From Nitrospinaceae bacterium (lineage in GTDB: Bacteria; Nitrospinota; Nitrospinia; Nitrospinales; Nitrospinaceae), in NCBI GenBank assembly GCA_029261535.1, contig JAJDBF010000078.1, positions 1-64,000 of the forward strand: a DNA stretch of 64,000 bases. The letters run 5' to 3'. The notes under the pieces are model-generated. The model ran no database searches and had not been told where the DNA came from. It saw only the letters and a program-made list of their open reading frames with translations. Both the position numbers and the translations under genes were made by a program. This document shows positions 1 through 7,790 of this stretch, in pieces; the stretch's first letter is position 1; each line of letters begins with the position of its first letter.

Positions 1-1
1 G

Positions 2-133
2 GTCACTGACAAACAACTGAAAATCATCATGGACCGACTCAATCACAGACCAAGAAAAACGCTTGGGTATAAGACACCACATGAACTATTCTGCAAAAAG
101 AAACCACCACTAACCGTTGCACTTCAAACTTGA
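2..133 (+). CDS. IS30-family transposase, C-terminal end (truncated by window edge)
   Basis: Reading from base 2, an open frame of 43 codons ends at the TGA at 131-133. It encodes a tail with the pattern LNHRPRKTLGYKTPHELF, which is characteristic of the end of IS30-family DDE transposases (NxRPRKxLGxxTPxE). The catalytic E of the DDE triad lies just upstream of this segment in the family and is outside the window. I could not locate a terminal inverted repeat downstream with confidence, so I cannot say whether the element is intact. It marks the left edge as a place where a mobile element has inserted. Confidence 0.8.
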   Translation, partial: VTDKQLKIIMDRLNHRPRKTLGYKTPHELFCKKKPPLTVALQT

Positions 134-146
134 ATCCACCCAACTA

Positions 147-461
147 TTAAAACAGAAACAAAAATTCTAAGATGTTTAATTTGAAAAAATAAACCAAGCA
201 TACATATAAACCGGTTGCCAGAAATGTCGCTACTACTAACATATTATTATTCTTTTTTTTATTTTGTTCTTTTGCGAGCAAAATAAACCCGAATACTCCT
301 AAAATCAGGCTAAGCCCTGAAAAAATTAAGCCAATTAATGGAAGGCCGTGACCACGACTATTCCATAAGCCATAAATGTATGGTTTTGGGATTAGTAGCG
401 ATAGAATTGCCAGTGCCATCAAAATTGAAATACCAACGTAAATCTTTTCTAGGTTCTTCAA
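147..461 (-). CDS. small three-helix membrane protein, unknown function
   Basis: A 104-residue protein with about three hydrophobic segments (residues about 9-24, 41-62 and 75-96) and a lysine/asparagine-rich loop (about 65-73) between the second and third. The start is TTG at 461, supported by a strong AGGAGG ribosome-binding site six bases upstream, which makes translation likely in spite of the rare start. Base composition is markedly more AT-rich than in the neighbouring genes, and the gene sits beside a transposase remnant, so it may be a recent arrival. I do not recognise a family. Confidence 0.6.
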   Translation of the reverse strand: MKNLEKIYVGISILMALAILSLLIPKPYIYGLWNSRGHGLPLIGLIFSGLSLILGVFGFILLAKEQNKKKNNNMLVVATFLATGLYVCLVYFFKLNILEFLFLF

Positions 462-724
462 GGATTCCTCCTGATCATCAGCACCACCCCTTCATCTAAG
501 AAGGAAAGAGGAGCACCTAAAAAGTTAACTCGTTTCAAATAATTGTAGCCGGTTTTCATATTCCTTTAAAATTGCTGGCCCTTTCACCTGAAATTGGCAG
601 AGCTACCTACACTAGTAAAGAGGTCCAGTCCTTTCTTCACTACAACCTGCCAAGTAAACTCCCATATACAACTCCTCCGTAAAAATATTTTAACCTGCCC
701 TTCACCCCTGATCCCCATCTATCA
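462..724. other. intergenic spacer without a recognisable gene
   Basis: A stretch of 263 bases upstream of the small membrane protein and downstream of mtfA. Apart from the AGGAGG site belonging to the gene at 461, I see no convincing open frame, hairpin or repeat. Confidence 0.4.
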
Positions 725-1528
725 TTAGCCGCTCGCCCCGCTCGACACCCGCTCGACTTTTTGTGCCGGGTCTTGCCGATAAAAATCCTGTAAAACCTGA
801 TAAAGTTTTGGATGATATTGCTTCATATCTTCAGGTTTACTAAAAAAATATTCGGTTGCCACCGCGAAAAATTCCGTTTCATTCGTTGCCGCATAACTGT
901 CTAAAAAGGTAGGCTCGCCGTGTTTCACCTTGTCGCATAACTCCAGATACTCTTTGGAACACACTTCAATCCATCGCTGATATTCCTCTGGAGTTGTCAG
1001 GGGTGGAGTGCCATCTGCACTGCCATCGAGCATGTCCAATTTATGAGCAAATTCGTGATAGACAACATTGTGACCGTGTTCTGGATGCCGGGTTTCTCTT
1101 TTCACTGCATCCCAGACAAGTATCACCGGGCCGCGATGATGAGCTTCGCCTAATATTGGCATCGGGCCGAGCACTGGGGTCGTGCGAACTTCAAAGAATC
1201 CTATTGAACTCTCGGGAGAAAAGACTGTCGTAGGATAAACATAAATAGTTTCCACATTGCGGTAGAAATCGTTTGGCAACGCAAGGATCAACAAGCAGGC
1301 ATGGGTGGCGATTATGACGCGAATTTCATTCGTCAATTCGAGGTCATTGCACCCCATCCAATACTTTTCGGCAATAAAGATTTGGATGAGGTCCTGTAAA
1401 CTTTTTTTCTCTTCATTATTGAGGTGTTGATAATATTTAATATTATTTTGAATAGTCCCCTCCCATTCTCTTGGGAAAGGAGTAGCCAGTATTTTTTTTC
1501 GCCGAATATTACGAAGCCATTGCCACAT
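725..1528 (-). CDS. mtfA: MtfA-type zinc metallopeptidase
   Basis: A 267-residue protein of the MtfA (YeeI) family, the usual length for it. The zinc-binding HEFAH motif is at residues 158-162, followed by KLDMLDG, typical of the family. A downstream acidic segment (NETEFFAVATEYFF) carries the probable third zinc ligand. In enterobacteria MtfA is a cytoplasmic aminopeptidase that binds and titrates the glucose repressor Mlc, and homologues occur widely without Mlc, so only the peptidase function is predicted here. The start ATG at 1528 has only a weak ribosome-binding site. The gene stands alone, followed by a long repeat-bearing spacer on its 5' side. Confidence 0.9.
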   Translation of the reverse strand: MWQWLRNIRRKKILATPFPREWEGTIQNNIKYYQHLNNEEKKSLQDLIQIFIAEKYWMGCNDLELTNEIRVIIATHACLLILALPNDFYRNVETIYVYPTTVFSPESSIGFFEVRTTPVLGPMPILGEAHHRGPVILVWDAVKRETRHPEHGHNVVYHEFAHKLDMLDGSADGTPPLTTPEEYQRWIEVCSKEYLELCDKVKHGEPTFLDSYAATNETEFFAVATEYFFSKPEDMKQYHPKLYQVLQDFYRQDPAQKVERVSSGASG

Positions 1529-1613
1529 AAAGGGTCAAATCCTTCCTTGCCTACAAGTGGTGAAGCACCCTGCTTAACGTCCCTCTCCTTCCGCAGGCTC
1601 AGGGACCAGTTTT

Positions 1614-1775
1614 AAATCACCCTGCTTCGCCTCCCTCTTTAAAAGAGGGAATATAGTATTACAGCAAAATCAAATTCCAAGGCGAGATTCTTCCTCACCC
1701 TTCGGGTTCATCAGAATGACGTGCGGGGTTTTTTCCGCCGACCGCGAGGTCCGGCTTAGGAGTCAGAATGACGTG
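1614..1775. repeat. mosaic intergenic repeat, copy 1
   Basis: The segment AAATCACCCTGC...CGCCTCCC...GAGGGAATAT at 1614-1654 recurs at 34685-34752 with a longer middle. The segment TTCCAAGGCGAGATTCTTC plus TCAGAATGAC (1675-1720) recurs at 18500-18537 in the same orientation and at 34530-34571 in reverse orientation. The phrase CCGACCGC(A/G)AGGTCC (1737-1752) recurs at 34784-34797. Shared order of these modules suggests one composite intergenic element. Confidence 0.7.
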
Positions 1776-1943
1776 AGGTGGTTTTCTTTTGTTGGCCCCT
1801 TGGGCACCACCGCCACCATCGGGAACACCCTGTATTAGATTATAGAACCTCCCCTGGTTGAATCAATCCGGGAACAGTCTATAATGGGTTGTTATTGTAG
1901 TTTCTTCTGTATTTAGCCTTTCCCAGGAAACTTGATCGACAAC

Positions 1944-2047
1944 GTTCAAGAGGACCTCTAATAATTGATATCTCTTGTTCAGGCAACTCGCGCCCCCTTT
2001 TAACCCAAGGGCGGCTCGCGGCCAGAAGCAATTATTAAAGACTCCCT
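1944..2047. repeat. ~100-bp palindromic dispersed element, copy A
   Basis: The outer arms TAATAATTG (1959-1967) and CAATTATTA (2029-2037) are perfectly complementary over nine bases. Inside is a small hairpin CCCTT/AAGGG (1995-1999 with 2007-2011), flanked by the conserved phrases GGCAACTCGC and GGCTCGCGGCCAGAAGC. Relatives lie at 45985-46085 and 52714-52825, with half-copies near 18406 and 30480. Confidence 0.75.
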
Positions 2048-2069
2048 TAAGGTTTCCTGTTTAAAATTT

Positions 2070-3107
2070 ATGCCCATTGATAATTCTGTCATGTCATTAC
2101 AATCCATACAAGGTCAGCCTCAGGCGGTGGGGATTCTCTCCAGAGCGTTGGAAAGTGGTCGCCTCGCTAACGCCTACCTGTTTTATGGTCCCGACAGCGT
2201 AGGCAAAAAGTTGGCGGGATTTGAACTCGCCAAGGCTCTCAATTGTGAAAACTCCGGGCCGATGACCGCCTGCGGTCAATGCTCTTCCTGCCGACGCATC
2301 GGGCAGAATCTGCATCCCGATGTATTTTATCTGGAGCCGGATGTCGGCACCTCGGTCCGCGAACCCTGGATAAAAATTGACGCGATCCGTGACCTTCAGA
2401 AAAAACTGGCCTTCATGCCGTATGAGGGTAAAACCAAAGTGGTTCTCATCGACGGAGCGGACCGGATCAACCCACAGGCGGCCAATGCGTTTCTGAAAAC
2501 ACTTGAAGAACCGCCCTCGGACACTTTGATTGTTCTGATCACCTCCAACCCGCAACAGCTCCTGCCGACGGTCGCCTCCCGTTGTCAGGGAATCCGCTTT
2601 CAGCCGCTGGACGACGTGACGCTTGAATCAATATTGAATAGCCTCGCCAGCACAAATGATGAAATCAACCTTGCCGAAATACCGCAGAGGGTGAGTCGTG
2701 CCGGAGGCAGTGTGCAAAATGCCCTGGAGTTTGACCTCGCAGAATGGTCCACCATGCGGCAATCACTCATCCAACTATTGACCCACCTCTCGCTGAATCG
2801 GGTCGACCTGCTATTTTCTTTTACCCGCACCTGGGCGAAAACAGAATCCACGCAACTCACGCGTATGTTAAAAGAGATGGGCGCGCTTCTTCGGGACGTC
2901 GCTCTGTTACAAATTCACTGTTCGCCTGATTTACTTTTCAACCGGGACCTGGCGAACGATATTGCACCCATAGTGGGACGCCGCAGTCAGCAAACTTTGG
3001 TCAATATGCAGGAAACCCTGCACAACACCCGCCTCGCTCTTAAAGGAAACGCCAACGTGCAATTGACTCTCGAGGCCATGTTGCTCGACTTCTGCGAGGC
3101 CCGATAG
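2070..3107 (+). CDS. holB: DNA polymerase III delta-prime subunit
   Basis: A 345-residue AAA+ clamp-loader subunit. The N-terminal part has a P-loop-like GPDSVGKK (about residues 40-47), a four-cysteine zinc module around residues 67-76 (CGQCSSC...), a Walker-B-like VVLIDGADRI, and the sensor-1/SRC segment TVASRCQ that marks clamp-loader ATPases. It helps load the beta sliding clamp onto primed DNA. No clear ribosome-binding site precedes ATG 2070, and an internal ATG at 2091 (MSLQSIQ) is an equally plausible start. It begins a plus-strand block with ricT-like, metG and tatD genes. Confidence 0.93.
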   Translation: MPIDNSVMSLQSIQGQPQAVGILSRALESGRLANAYLFYGPDSVGKKLAGFELAKALNCENSGPMTACGQCSSCRRIGQNLHPDVFYLEPDVGTSVREPWIKIDAIRDLQKKLAFMPYEGKTKVVLIDGADRINPQAANAFLKTLEEPPSDTLIVLITSNPQQLLPTVASRCQGIRFQPLDDVTLESILNSLASTNDEINLAEIPQRVSRAGGSVQNALEFDLAEWSTMRQSLIQLLTHLSLNRVDLLFSFTRTWAKTESTQLTRMLKEMGALLRDVALLQIHCSPDLLFNRDLANDIAPIVGRRSQQTLVNMQETLHNTRLALKGNANVQLTLEAMLLDFCEAR

Positions 3108-3117
3108 GAAACCTGTT

Positions 3118-4011
3118 ATGGCGATGAACCCCATCTGCAAACTCGATCCCCCGACGGACAGCCCGAAAGGTCCGCCTCCCAAATTCGTCATGGGTGTGCG
3201 TGTTCGAGGTGTGGACAAATCGGTGCTGTGCAACCCCGGCAGTTACAAACTACGAGTGGGTGCGATGGTGATGATTGCCACCGCTCAGGGGGACAAACTG
3301 GCCGTGGTGGCATCCAACAAACTGCCTAACTTTAAAAAAGATGCGAAGGTTTCCGTCCTCAATATTCTTCGTGTGGCAACAGATCAGGATCTTGCGCGTG
3401 AACAGGATCAGGAAAAGCGCGAACAAGCGGCGCGGGTACATTGCCTTGAATTGATCCGCAACCTCAAACTGCCGATGAACCTGAGCCGGGTCATGTATTT
3501 ATCCGATGCCAACAAATCAGTGTTTTTCTTCACCGCCGACGGGCGCGTCGATTTTCGTGAGCTGGTCCGGCAACTCGCCGGAAAACTCAAGCACCGCATC
3601 GAAATGAGACAGGTCGGGGTGCGCGATGAAGCACGCTCGATCACAGGCTATGGTATGTGCGGCGAAGCACTCTGTTGCTCCACATTTCTCGATCAGTTCT
3701 CACCCGTCACCATCCGCATGGCTAAAGATCAGGGGCTTGCCCTCAACCCCAGTAAAATTTCCGGGGTGTGCGGTCGCCTGATGTGTTGCCTGCAATACGA
3801 GCATGCCAATTACAAGGAACTCATCAAGGAAATGCCTAAAATGGGGAGCCGCGTGCAAACACCCGATGGCTTTGGCAAAGTCATCAAACAGGATATTCTG
3901 AAAAGTTCACTGACCGTTCGCCTTGAGGATGAATCCATCCTGTACTATCATCTTGATGAATTGATCAGGTCGCCCAAAGCGGTCGACCATCCCGAACAAT
4001 CGCCATCCTGA
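3118..4011 (+). CDS. PSP1-domain protein (RicT/YaaT-like)
   Basis: A 297-residue PSP1-family protein. The core carries the family's cysteine pattern: YGMCGEALCCSTFL followed by GVCGRLMCCLQYE. In Bacillus the homologue YaaT/RicT forms an iron-sulfur-bearing complex with YmcA and YlbF that affects RNase Y-dependent mRNA processing and sporulation. Those partners were not seen here, so only the domain assignment is firm. It starts ten bases after holB with an AGGAAA site, and the holB-PSP1 pairing is conserved across many bacteria, indicating cotranscription. Confidence 0.9.
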   Translation: MAMNPICKLDPPTDSPKGPPPKFVMGVRVRGVDKSVLCNPGSYKLRVGAMVMIATAQGDKLAVVASNKLPNFKKDAKVSVLNILRVATDQDLAREQDQEKREQAARVHCLELIRNLKLPMNLSRVMYLSDANKSVFFFTADGRVDFRELVRQLAGKLKHRIEMRQVGVRDEARSITGYGMCGEALCCSTFLDQFSPVTIRMAKDQGLALNPSKISGVCGRLMCCLQYEHANYKELIKEMPKMGSRVQTPDGFGKVIKQDILKSSLTVRLEDESILYYHLDELIRSPKAVDHPEQSPS

Positions 4012-4033
4012 ATTCTTCCCTGAAAGCGACAAC

Positions 4034-5971
4034 ATGACCGAGCGTTTTTATATCACCACCCCTATTTATTACGTAAATGATGTGCCGCATATCGGGCATG
4101 CCTACACCACCATTGCCGCCGATGTATCAGCCCGTTACCACCGCCTGAAAGGCGAAGAGGTTTATTTTCTGACGGGCACAGATGAGCACGGTCAGAAAGT
4201 TCAGGAGGCCGCTGTCAAGCGAGGTGTTACACCGCAACAACACGTCGATGAACTCCATGTGCGCTTCAAGGAACTGTGGCAACGCTTCGATATTTCCAAT
4301 AGCGACTTCATCCGCACCACTGAAGATCACCATAAAAAAGTAGTCCGGACAATCCTGCAGGATTTATACGACCGTGGAGAAATTTACCAAGACACCTACG
4401 AAGGCTGGTATTGCACGCCGTGCGAGCGATTTTTTACCGAGAAAGATTTAAAAGAAGGCAATTGCCCGGACTGTGGGCGCAAGGTGGAACAGATCAAAGA
4501 GACCAATTATTTTTTCAAAATGAGTCAGCATCAGGACTGGCTGATCGATCACATCAACACAAATCCGACCTTCGTCCGCCCGGAATCGCGTAAAAATGAA
4601 ATCCTCGGCTTCCTCAAAAAACCGCTGAACGATTTGTGCATCTCGCGCCCAAAAGCGCGTCTGTCCTGGGGCATCCCCCTGCCCTTCGACGACCAGTACG
4701 TCACCTATGTCTGGTTTGATGCGTTGATCAACTACATCTCGATTCACGGACAGGTGCCGCAAATAAAATCCAGCGGCTACTGGCCGGCCAGCCACCACCT
4801 CATCGGCAAAGATATTCTCACCACGCACTCAGTGTACTGGTCCACCATGCTAAAAGCTATCGGACTCGAACTGCCAAAAAATATTTTTGCACATGGATGG
4901 TGGACGGTGAACGGACAGAAAATGTCCAAGTCTCTTTTTAACGTGGTCGAGCCAAACAAACTGATCGATCAATTTGGCGTGGATGTCATTCGGTACTTTC
5001 TTCTGCGTGAAGTGCCGTTTGGCCTCGATGGCGACTTCTCACACAAAGCCCTCATAGGCCGCATCAACAGTGACCTTGCCAACAATCTTGGCAACCTGCT
5101 CAATCGCACGCTCAATATGATTAAAAAATATTATGATGGCGTGATCCCTGAGCCGGGAGAAAACGGACCGGAAGACGAACCGCTCAAGGCAAAAATCAAG
5201 ACGGTAACAAGCGAAGTGGATCGCCTGTTTGATGAGCTGGCGTTCAATAAAATTCTGATGCAGATTTGGGGATTCCTCGATTCTGCCAATACCTACATCA
5301 ACGACACTGCCCCCTGGAATTTAGCCAAATCGGATGAAGGCAAAAAACGGTTGTCGACTGTCCTTTACAACGCGGCAGAAGCCATACGGATAGCGTCGGT
5401 CCTGTTACAACCTTTCATGCCATCATCCTGCGATAAAATGCGAGGTCAACTCGGGATCAGCACATCGGTGGAGCAAGACGGGTTGGCATCAATTCAAAAC
5501 TGGGGTGCCCTTAAAGCCGGTACACAAACAGAAACGGGAGATCAATTATTTCCCCGAATAGAAGAAAAGGAAGCGAAAAAAATAATGGAAGAAGCGGAAA
5601 AGGATGCAATAGGAGAAGACACTGCCGTGAACGTCGACCCTATCGCGGAACAGGTGACGATTGAGGATTTCATGAAACTCGACTTCCGCACCGGTGTTAT
5701 TCTGGAAGCAGAGAAAATTAAAAAATCCAAAAAATTGATTAAACTAAAAGTCGATATCGGCATCGAGCAGAGGCAGGTTGTCGCGGGTATCGCCGAAGCC
5801 TACGAAGCAGAGCAATTGATAGGCCGCACCATCGTGCTGGTTGCCAATTTGAAACCCGCCAAATTAATGGGGATTGAATCGCAGGGCATGGTCCTCGCCG
5901 GAAGTGACCCGGACAAGATTGTTTTGGCTGGATTCGATCAGGAACTGCCCAAAGGTTCCCGCGTAAAATAA
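4034..5971 (+). CDS. metG: methionyl-tRNA synthetase
   Basis: A 645-residue class I aminoacyl-tRNA synthetase. The HIGH signature is at residues 19-22, a zinc knuckle of the CxxC...CxxC type (CTPC and CPDC) lies near residues 125-150, and KMSKS is near residue 297. The last hundred residues form an EMAP/Arc1-type tRNA-binding domain (starting IEDFMKLDFRTG) after an acidic, alanine/glutamate-rich linker. It charges initiator and elongator tRNA-Met. It follows the PSP1 gene by 22 bases and precedes the tatD fusion, consistent with one operon. Confidence 0.97.
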   Translation: MTERFYITTPIYYVNDVPHIGHAYTTIAADVSARYHRLKGEEVYFLTGTDEHGQKVQEAAVKRGVTPQQHVDELHVRFKELWQRFDISNSDFIRTTEDHHKKVVRTILQDLYDRGEIYQDTYEGWYCTPCERFFTEKDLKEGNCPDCGRKVEQIKETNYFFKMSQHQDWLIDHINTNPTFVRPESRKNEILGFLKKPLNDLCISRPKARLSWGIPLPFDDQYVTYVWFDALINYISIHGQVPQIKSSGYWPASHHLIGKDILTTHSVYWSTMLKAIGLELPKNIFAHGWWTVNGQKMSKSLFNVVEPNKLIDQFGVDVIRYFLLREVPFGLDGDFSHKALIGRINSDLANNLGNLLNRTLNMIKKYYDGVIPEPGENGPEDEPLKAKIKTVTSEVDRLFDELAFNKILMQIWGFLDSANTYINDTAPWNLAKSDEGKKRLSTVLYNAAEAIRIASVLLQPFMPSSCDKMRGQLGISTSVEQDGLASIQNWGALKAGTQTETGDQLFPRIEEKEAKKIMEEAEKDAIGEDTAVNVDPIAEQVTIEDFMKLDFRTGVILEAEKIKKSKKLIKLKVDIGIEQRQVVAGIAEAYEAEQLIGRTIVLVANLKPAKLMGIESQGMVLAGSDPDKIVLAGFDQELPKGSRVK

Positions 5972-6011
5972 AATGGTCGACAATTATTTTTTTAACTTTG
6001 AGGTTGTGTAA

Positions 6012-7403
6012 GTGATCATCGACACCCACGCCCATATCGATCAGGACGCGTTCGATGAAGACCGCGATGCTGTGGTGGAACGGGCACGCTCGGCAGGCAT
6101 CCAGTACATGGTCAATGTCGGCTGTGACATTGAAAGCAGCTATCGCTCGGTGGAGCTGAGCGAACTGTACGATTTTATTTTCGCAACCGCCGGTGTGCAT
6201 CCGCACGATGTCAAATCCATTGACGGCGACACCTACCTGCACCTGCGCGAGTTACTGGCGCACCCGCGCGTGGTCGCGCTTGGCGAAACGGGTCTCGATT
6301 ATTTCAAAAACTATTCGCCGCAAGATCAACAGCGCGAACATTTCCGCAAACAGATTGAACTGGCTCTCGATTGCAAAAAGCCGATCATCATTCACTGCCG
6401 CGATGCAAAAGAAGACATGATCCGTATTTTGCGCGAATACTATCCGCAAAATATAGACAACCGTGCCGGGATTTTCCACTGTTTTTCAGGCGATCAGGAA
6501 CTGGCCGACGCGGCACTTTCGATGGGGTTTTACCTTTCGTTTTCAGGCTCGGTGACGTTTAAAAAACTGGAGGAACTGCGCCAGGTCGCCAAAAATATCC
6601 CGGCCGATCGTTTGTTTGCCGAAACCGACTGTCCGTATCTTGCTCCTGTTCCCAAGCGCGGCAAGCGCAACGAACCAGCGTATGTGGAGCACACGATAAA
6701 TTTACTTGCAGAAATTCGTGGCCTTAAAGTGCAGGATGTCGAGCGCACCATGGAGCTGAATTTTTTCGACCTGTTCGGCATCGGTGAAGCGGCAAACCCC
6801 GGCACCATCACCTACAAAATACGAAACTCGCTCTACCTCAACCTGACGCAACGCTGTACCGCCAATTGCGTCTTCTGCACGCGCCTCACCAATCCGGTGG
6901 TGCAAGGCTACAATCTCGCACTCGACCGGGAACCGACGGTGAATGAACTGATCGAGGAAATTGGCGATCCGACGCGTTATGAAGAAATCGTTTTCTGCGG
7001 ATTTGGCGAACCGACCCTCCGGCTCGATGTTCTCAAGCAGGTCGCGCAAGTGATCAAACAAAAAGGCGGACGCACCCGGCTCAACACCAACGGCCATGGC
7101 AATGTGATTCATCAACGCAATATTTTACCGGAGCTTGCCGGATTGATCGATGAAGTTTCGGTAAGCCTCAATGCCGACAACTCGAAAGCGTATGACGACA
7201 TCGTCCAGCCCCTGCCTAACTTTCGCGGCAATATTTATCAGGAGGTGGTGAACTTCATCGAGTCGGCGCGGCAACATATCCCCGAGGTGCAGGCCAGCAT
7301 CGTCACCCACCAACCGGGGGTTGACGAGGCAAAATGTGAATCGATTTCTGAAAACAAACTCGACGTAAAGTTCAGGGCACGTCGATACAACATCGTGGGT
7401 TGA
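6012..7403 (+). CDS. TatD-family metal hydrolase fused to a radical SAM domain
   Basis: A 463-residue two-domain protein. Residues 1 to about 258 are a TatD deoxyribonuclease: HAH near the start, GETGLDYF, IIHCRDA, HCFSG and ETDCPYLAP provide the metal ligands. Residues about 268-463 form a short radical SAM domain with the CX3CX2C cluster motif at C282, C286 and C289 and a glycine-rich GFGEPT loop. TatD-linked radical SAM proteins are a known family of unknown substrate, either adjacent or fused. The start is GTG at 6012 with GAGG upstream. It lies 40 bases after metG. Confidence 0.92.
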   Translation: MIIDTHAHIDQDAFDEDRDAVVERARSAGIQYMVNVGCDIESSYRSVELSELYDFIFATAGVHPHDVKSIDGDTYLHLRELLAHPRVVALGETGLDYFKNYSPQDQQREHFRKQIELALDCKKPIIIHCRDAKEDMIRILREYYPQNIDNRAGIFHCFSGDQELADAALSMGFYLSFSGSVTFKKLEELRQVAKNIPADRLFAETDCPYLAPVPKRGKRNEPAYVEHTINLLAEIRGLKVQDVERTMELNFFDLFGIGEAANPGTITYKIRNSLYLNLTQRCTANCVFCTRLTNPVVQGYNLALDREPTVNELIEEIGDPTRYEEIVFCGFGEPTLRLDVLKQVAQVIKQKGGRTRLNTNGHGNVIHQRNILPELAGLIDEVSVSLNADNSKAYDDIVQPLPNFRGNIYQEVVNFIESARQHIPEVQASIVTHQPGVDEAKCESISENKLDVKFRARRYNIVG

Positions 7404-7405
7404 TC

Positions 7406-7780
7406 ATGCGAATCTGGATCATGATCGGTGGAGTTCTGGGTTGTCTCGGGGTCATCCTCGGTGCATTCGGCGCACACTCTCTTAAAAGTATTTTGAGCGC
7501 GACCCAACTGACCAGCTTCAAAACCGCTGTTCAATATCAGTTCATGCACAGCGTAGCACTGGTACTGATCGGTGTCATGCACGGTCAGGCCGAAGAAGTC
7601 ACTCAGGTAAAAATCAAGCGCGCCGGGAAATTTTTTGTTGCAGGAATATTTTTATTCAGCGGCAGTATCTACGCCCTCACCCTTGGCGGTCCAAAGATTC
7701 TTGGCCCCCTCACCCCGCTGGGTGGTTTGTGTTTCATGATCGGCTGGCTCACACTCGCCTTTTCCACACCGAAGAAATAA
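7406..7780 (+). CDS. DUF423-family small membrane protein
   Basis: A protein of about 124 residues with four hydrophobic helices and the DUF423 hallmarks: GAFGAHSL near the N terminus, then QYQFMHSVAL and LGGP...PLGG toward the C terminus. The function of the family is unknown. An in-frame TTG at 7400 overlaps the preceding stop, but ATG 7406 is the natural start. It sits two bases after the TatD fusion and is likely translated with it. Confidence 0.85.
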   Translation: MRIWIMIGGVLGCLGVILGAFGAHSLKSILSATQLTSFKTAVQYQFMHSVALVLIGVMHGQAEEVTQVKIKRAGKFFVAGIFLFSGSIYALTLGGPKILGPLTPLGGLCFMIGWLTLAFSTPKK

Positions 7781-7790
7781 AATACGATAT

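Larger units (their letters stand above)
1529..2069. other. 541-base intergenic region made largely of dispersed repeats
   Basis: No believable gene. From left to right it holds a segment ending in an 8-bp hairpin (TCCCTCTT/AAGAGGGA, 1632-1650), a segment reading CCAAGGCGAGATTCTTC followed by CAGAATGACG (about 1676-1721), a second partial copy ending CAGAATGACG near 1765-1773, and a ~100-bp palindromic element (1944-2047). Each has relatives elsewhere in the window. It separates divergent mtfA and holB. Confidence 0.7.
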
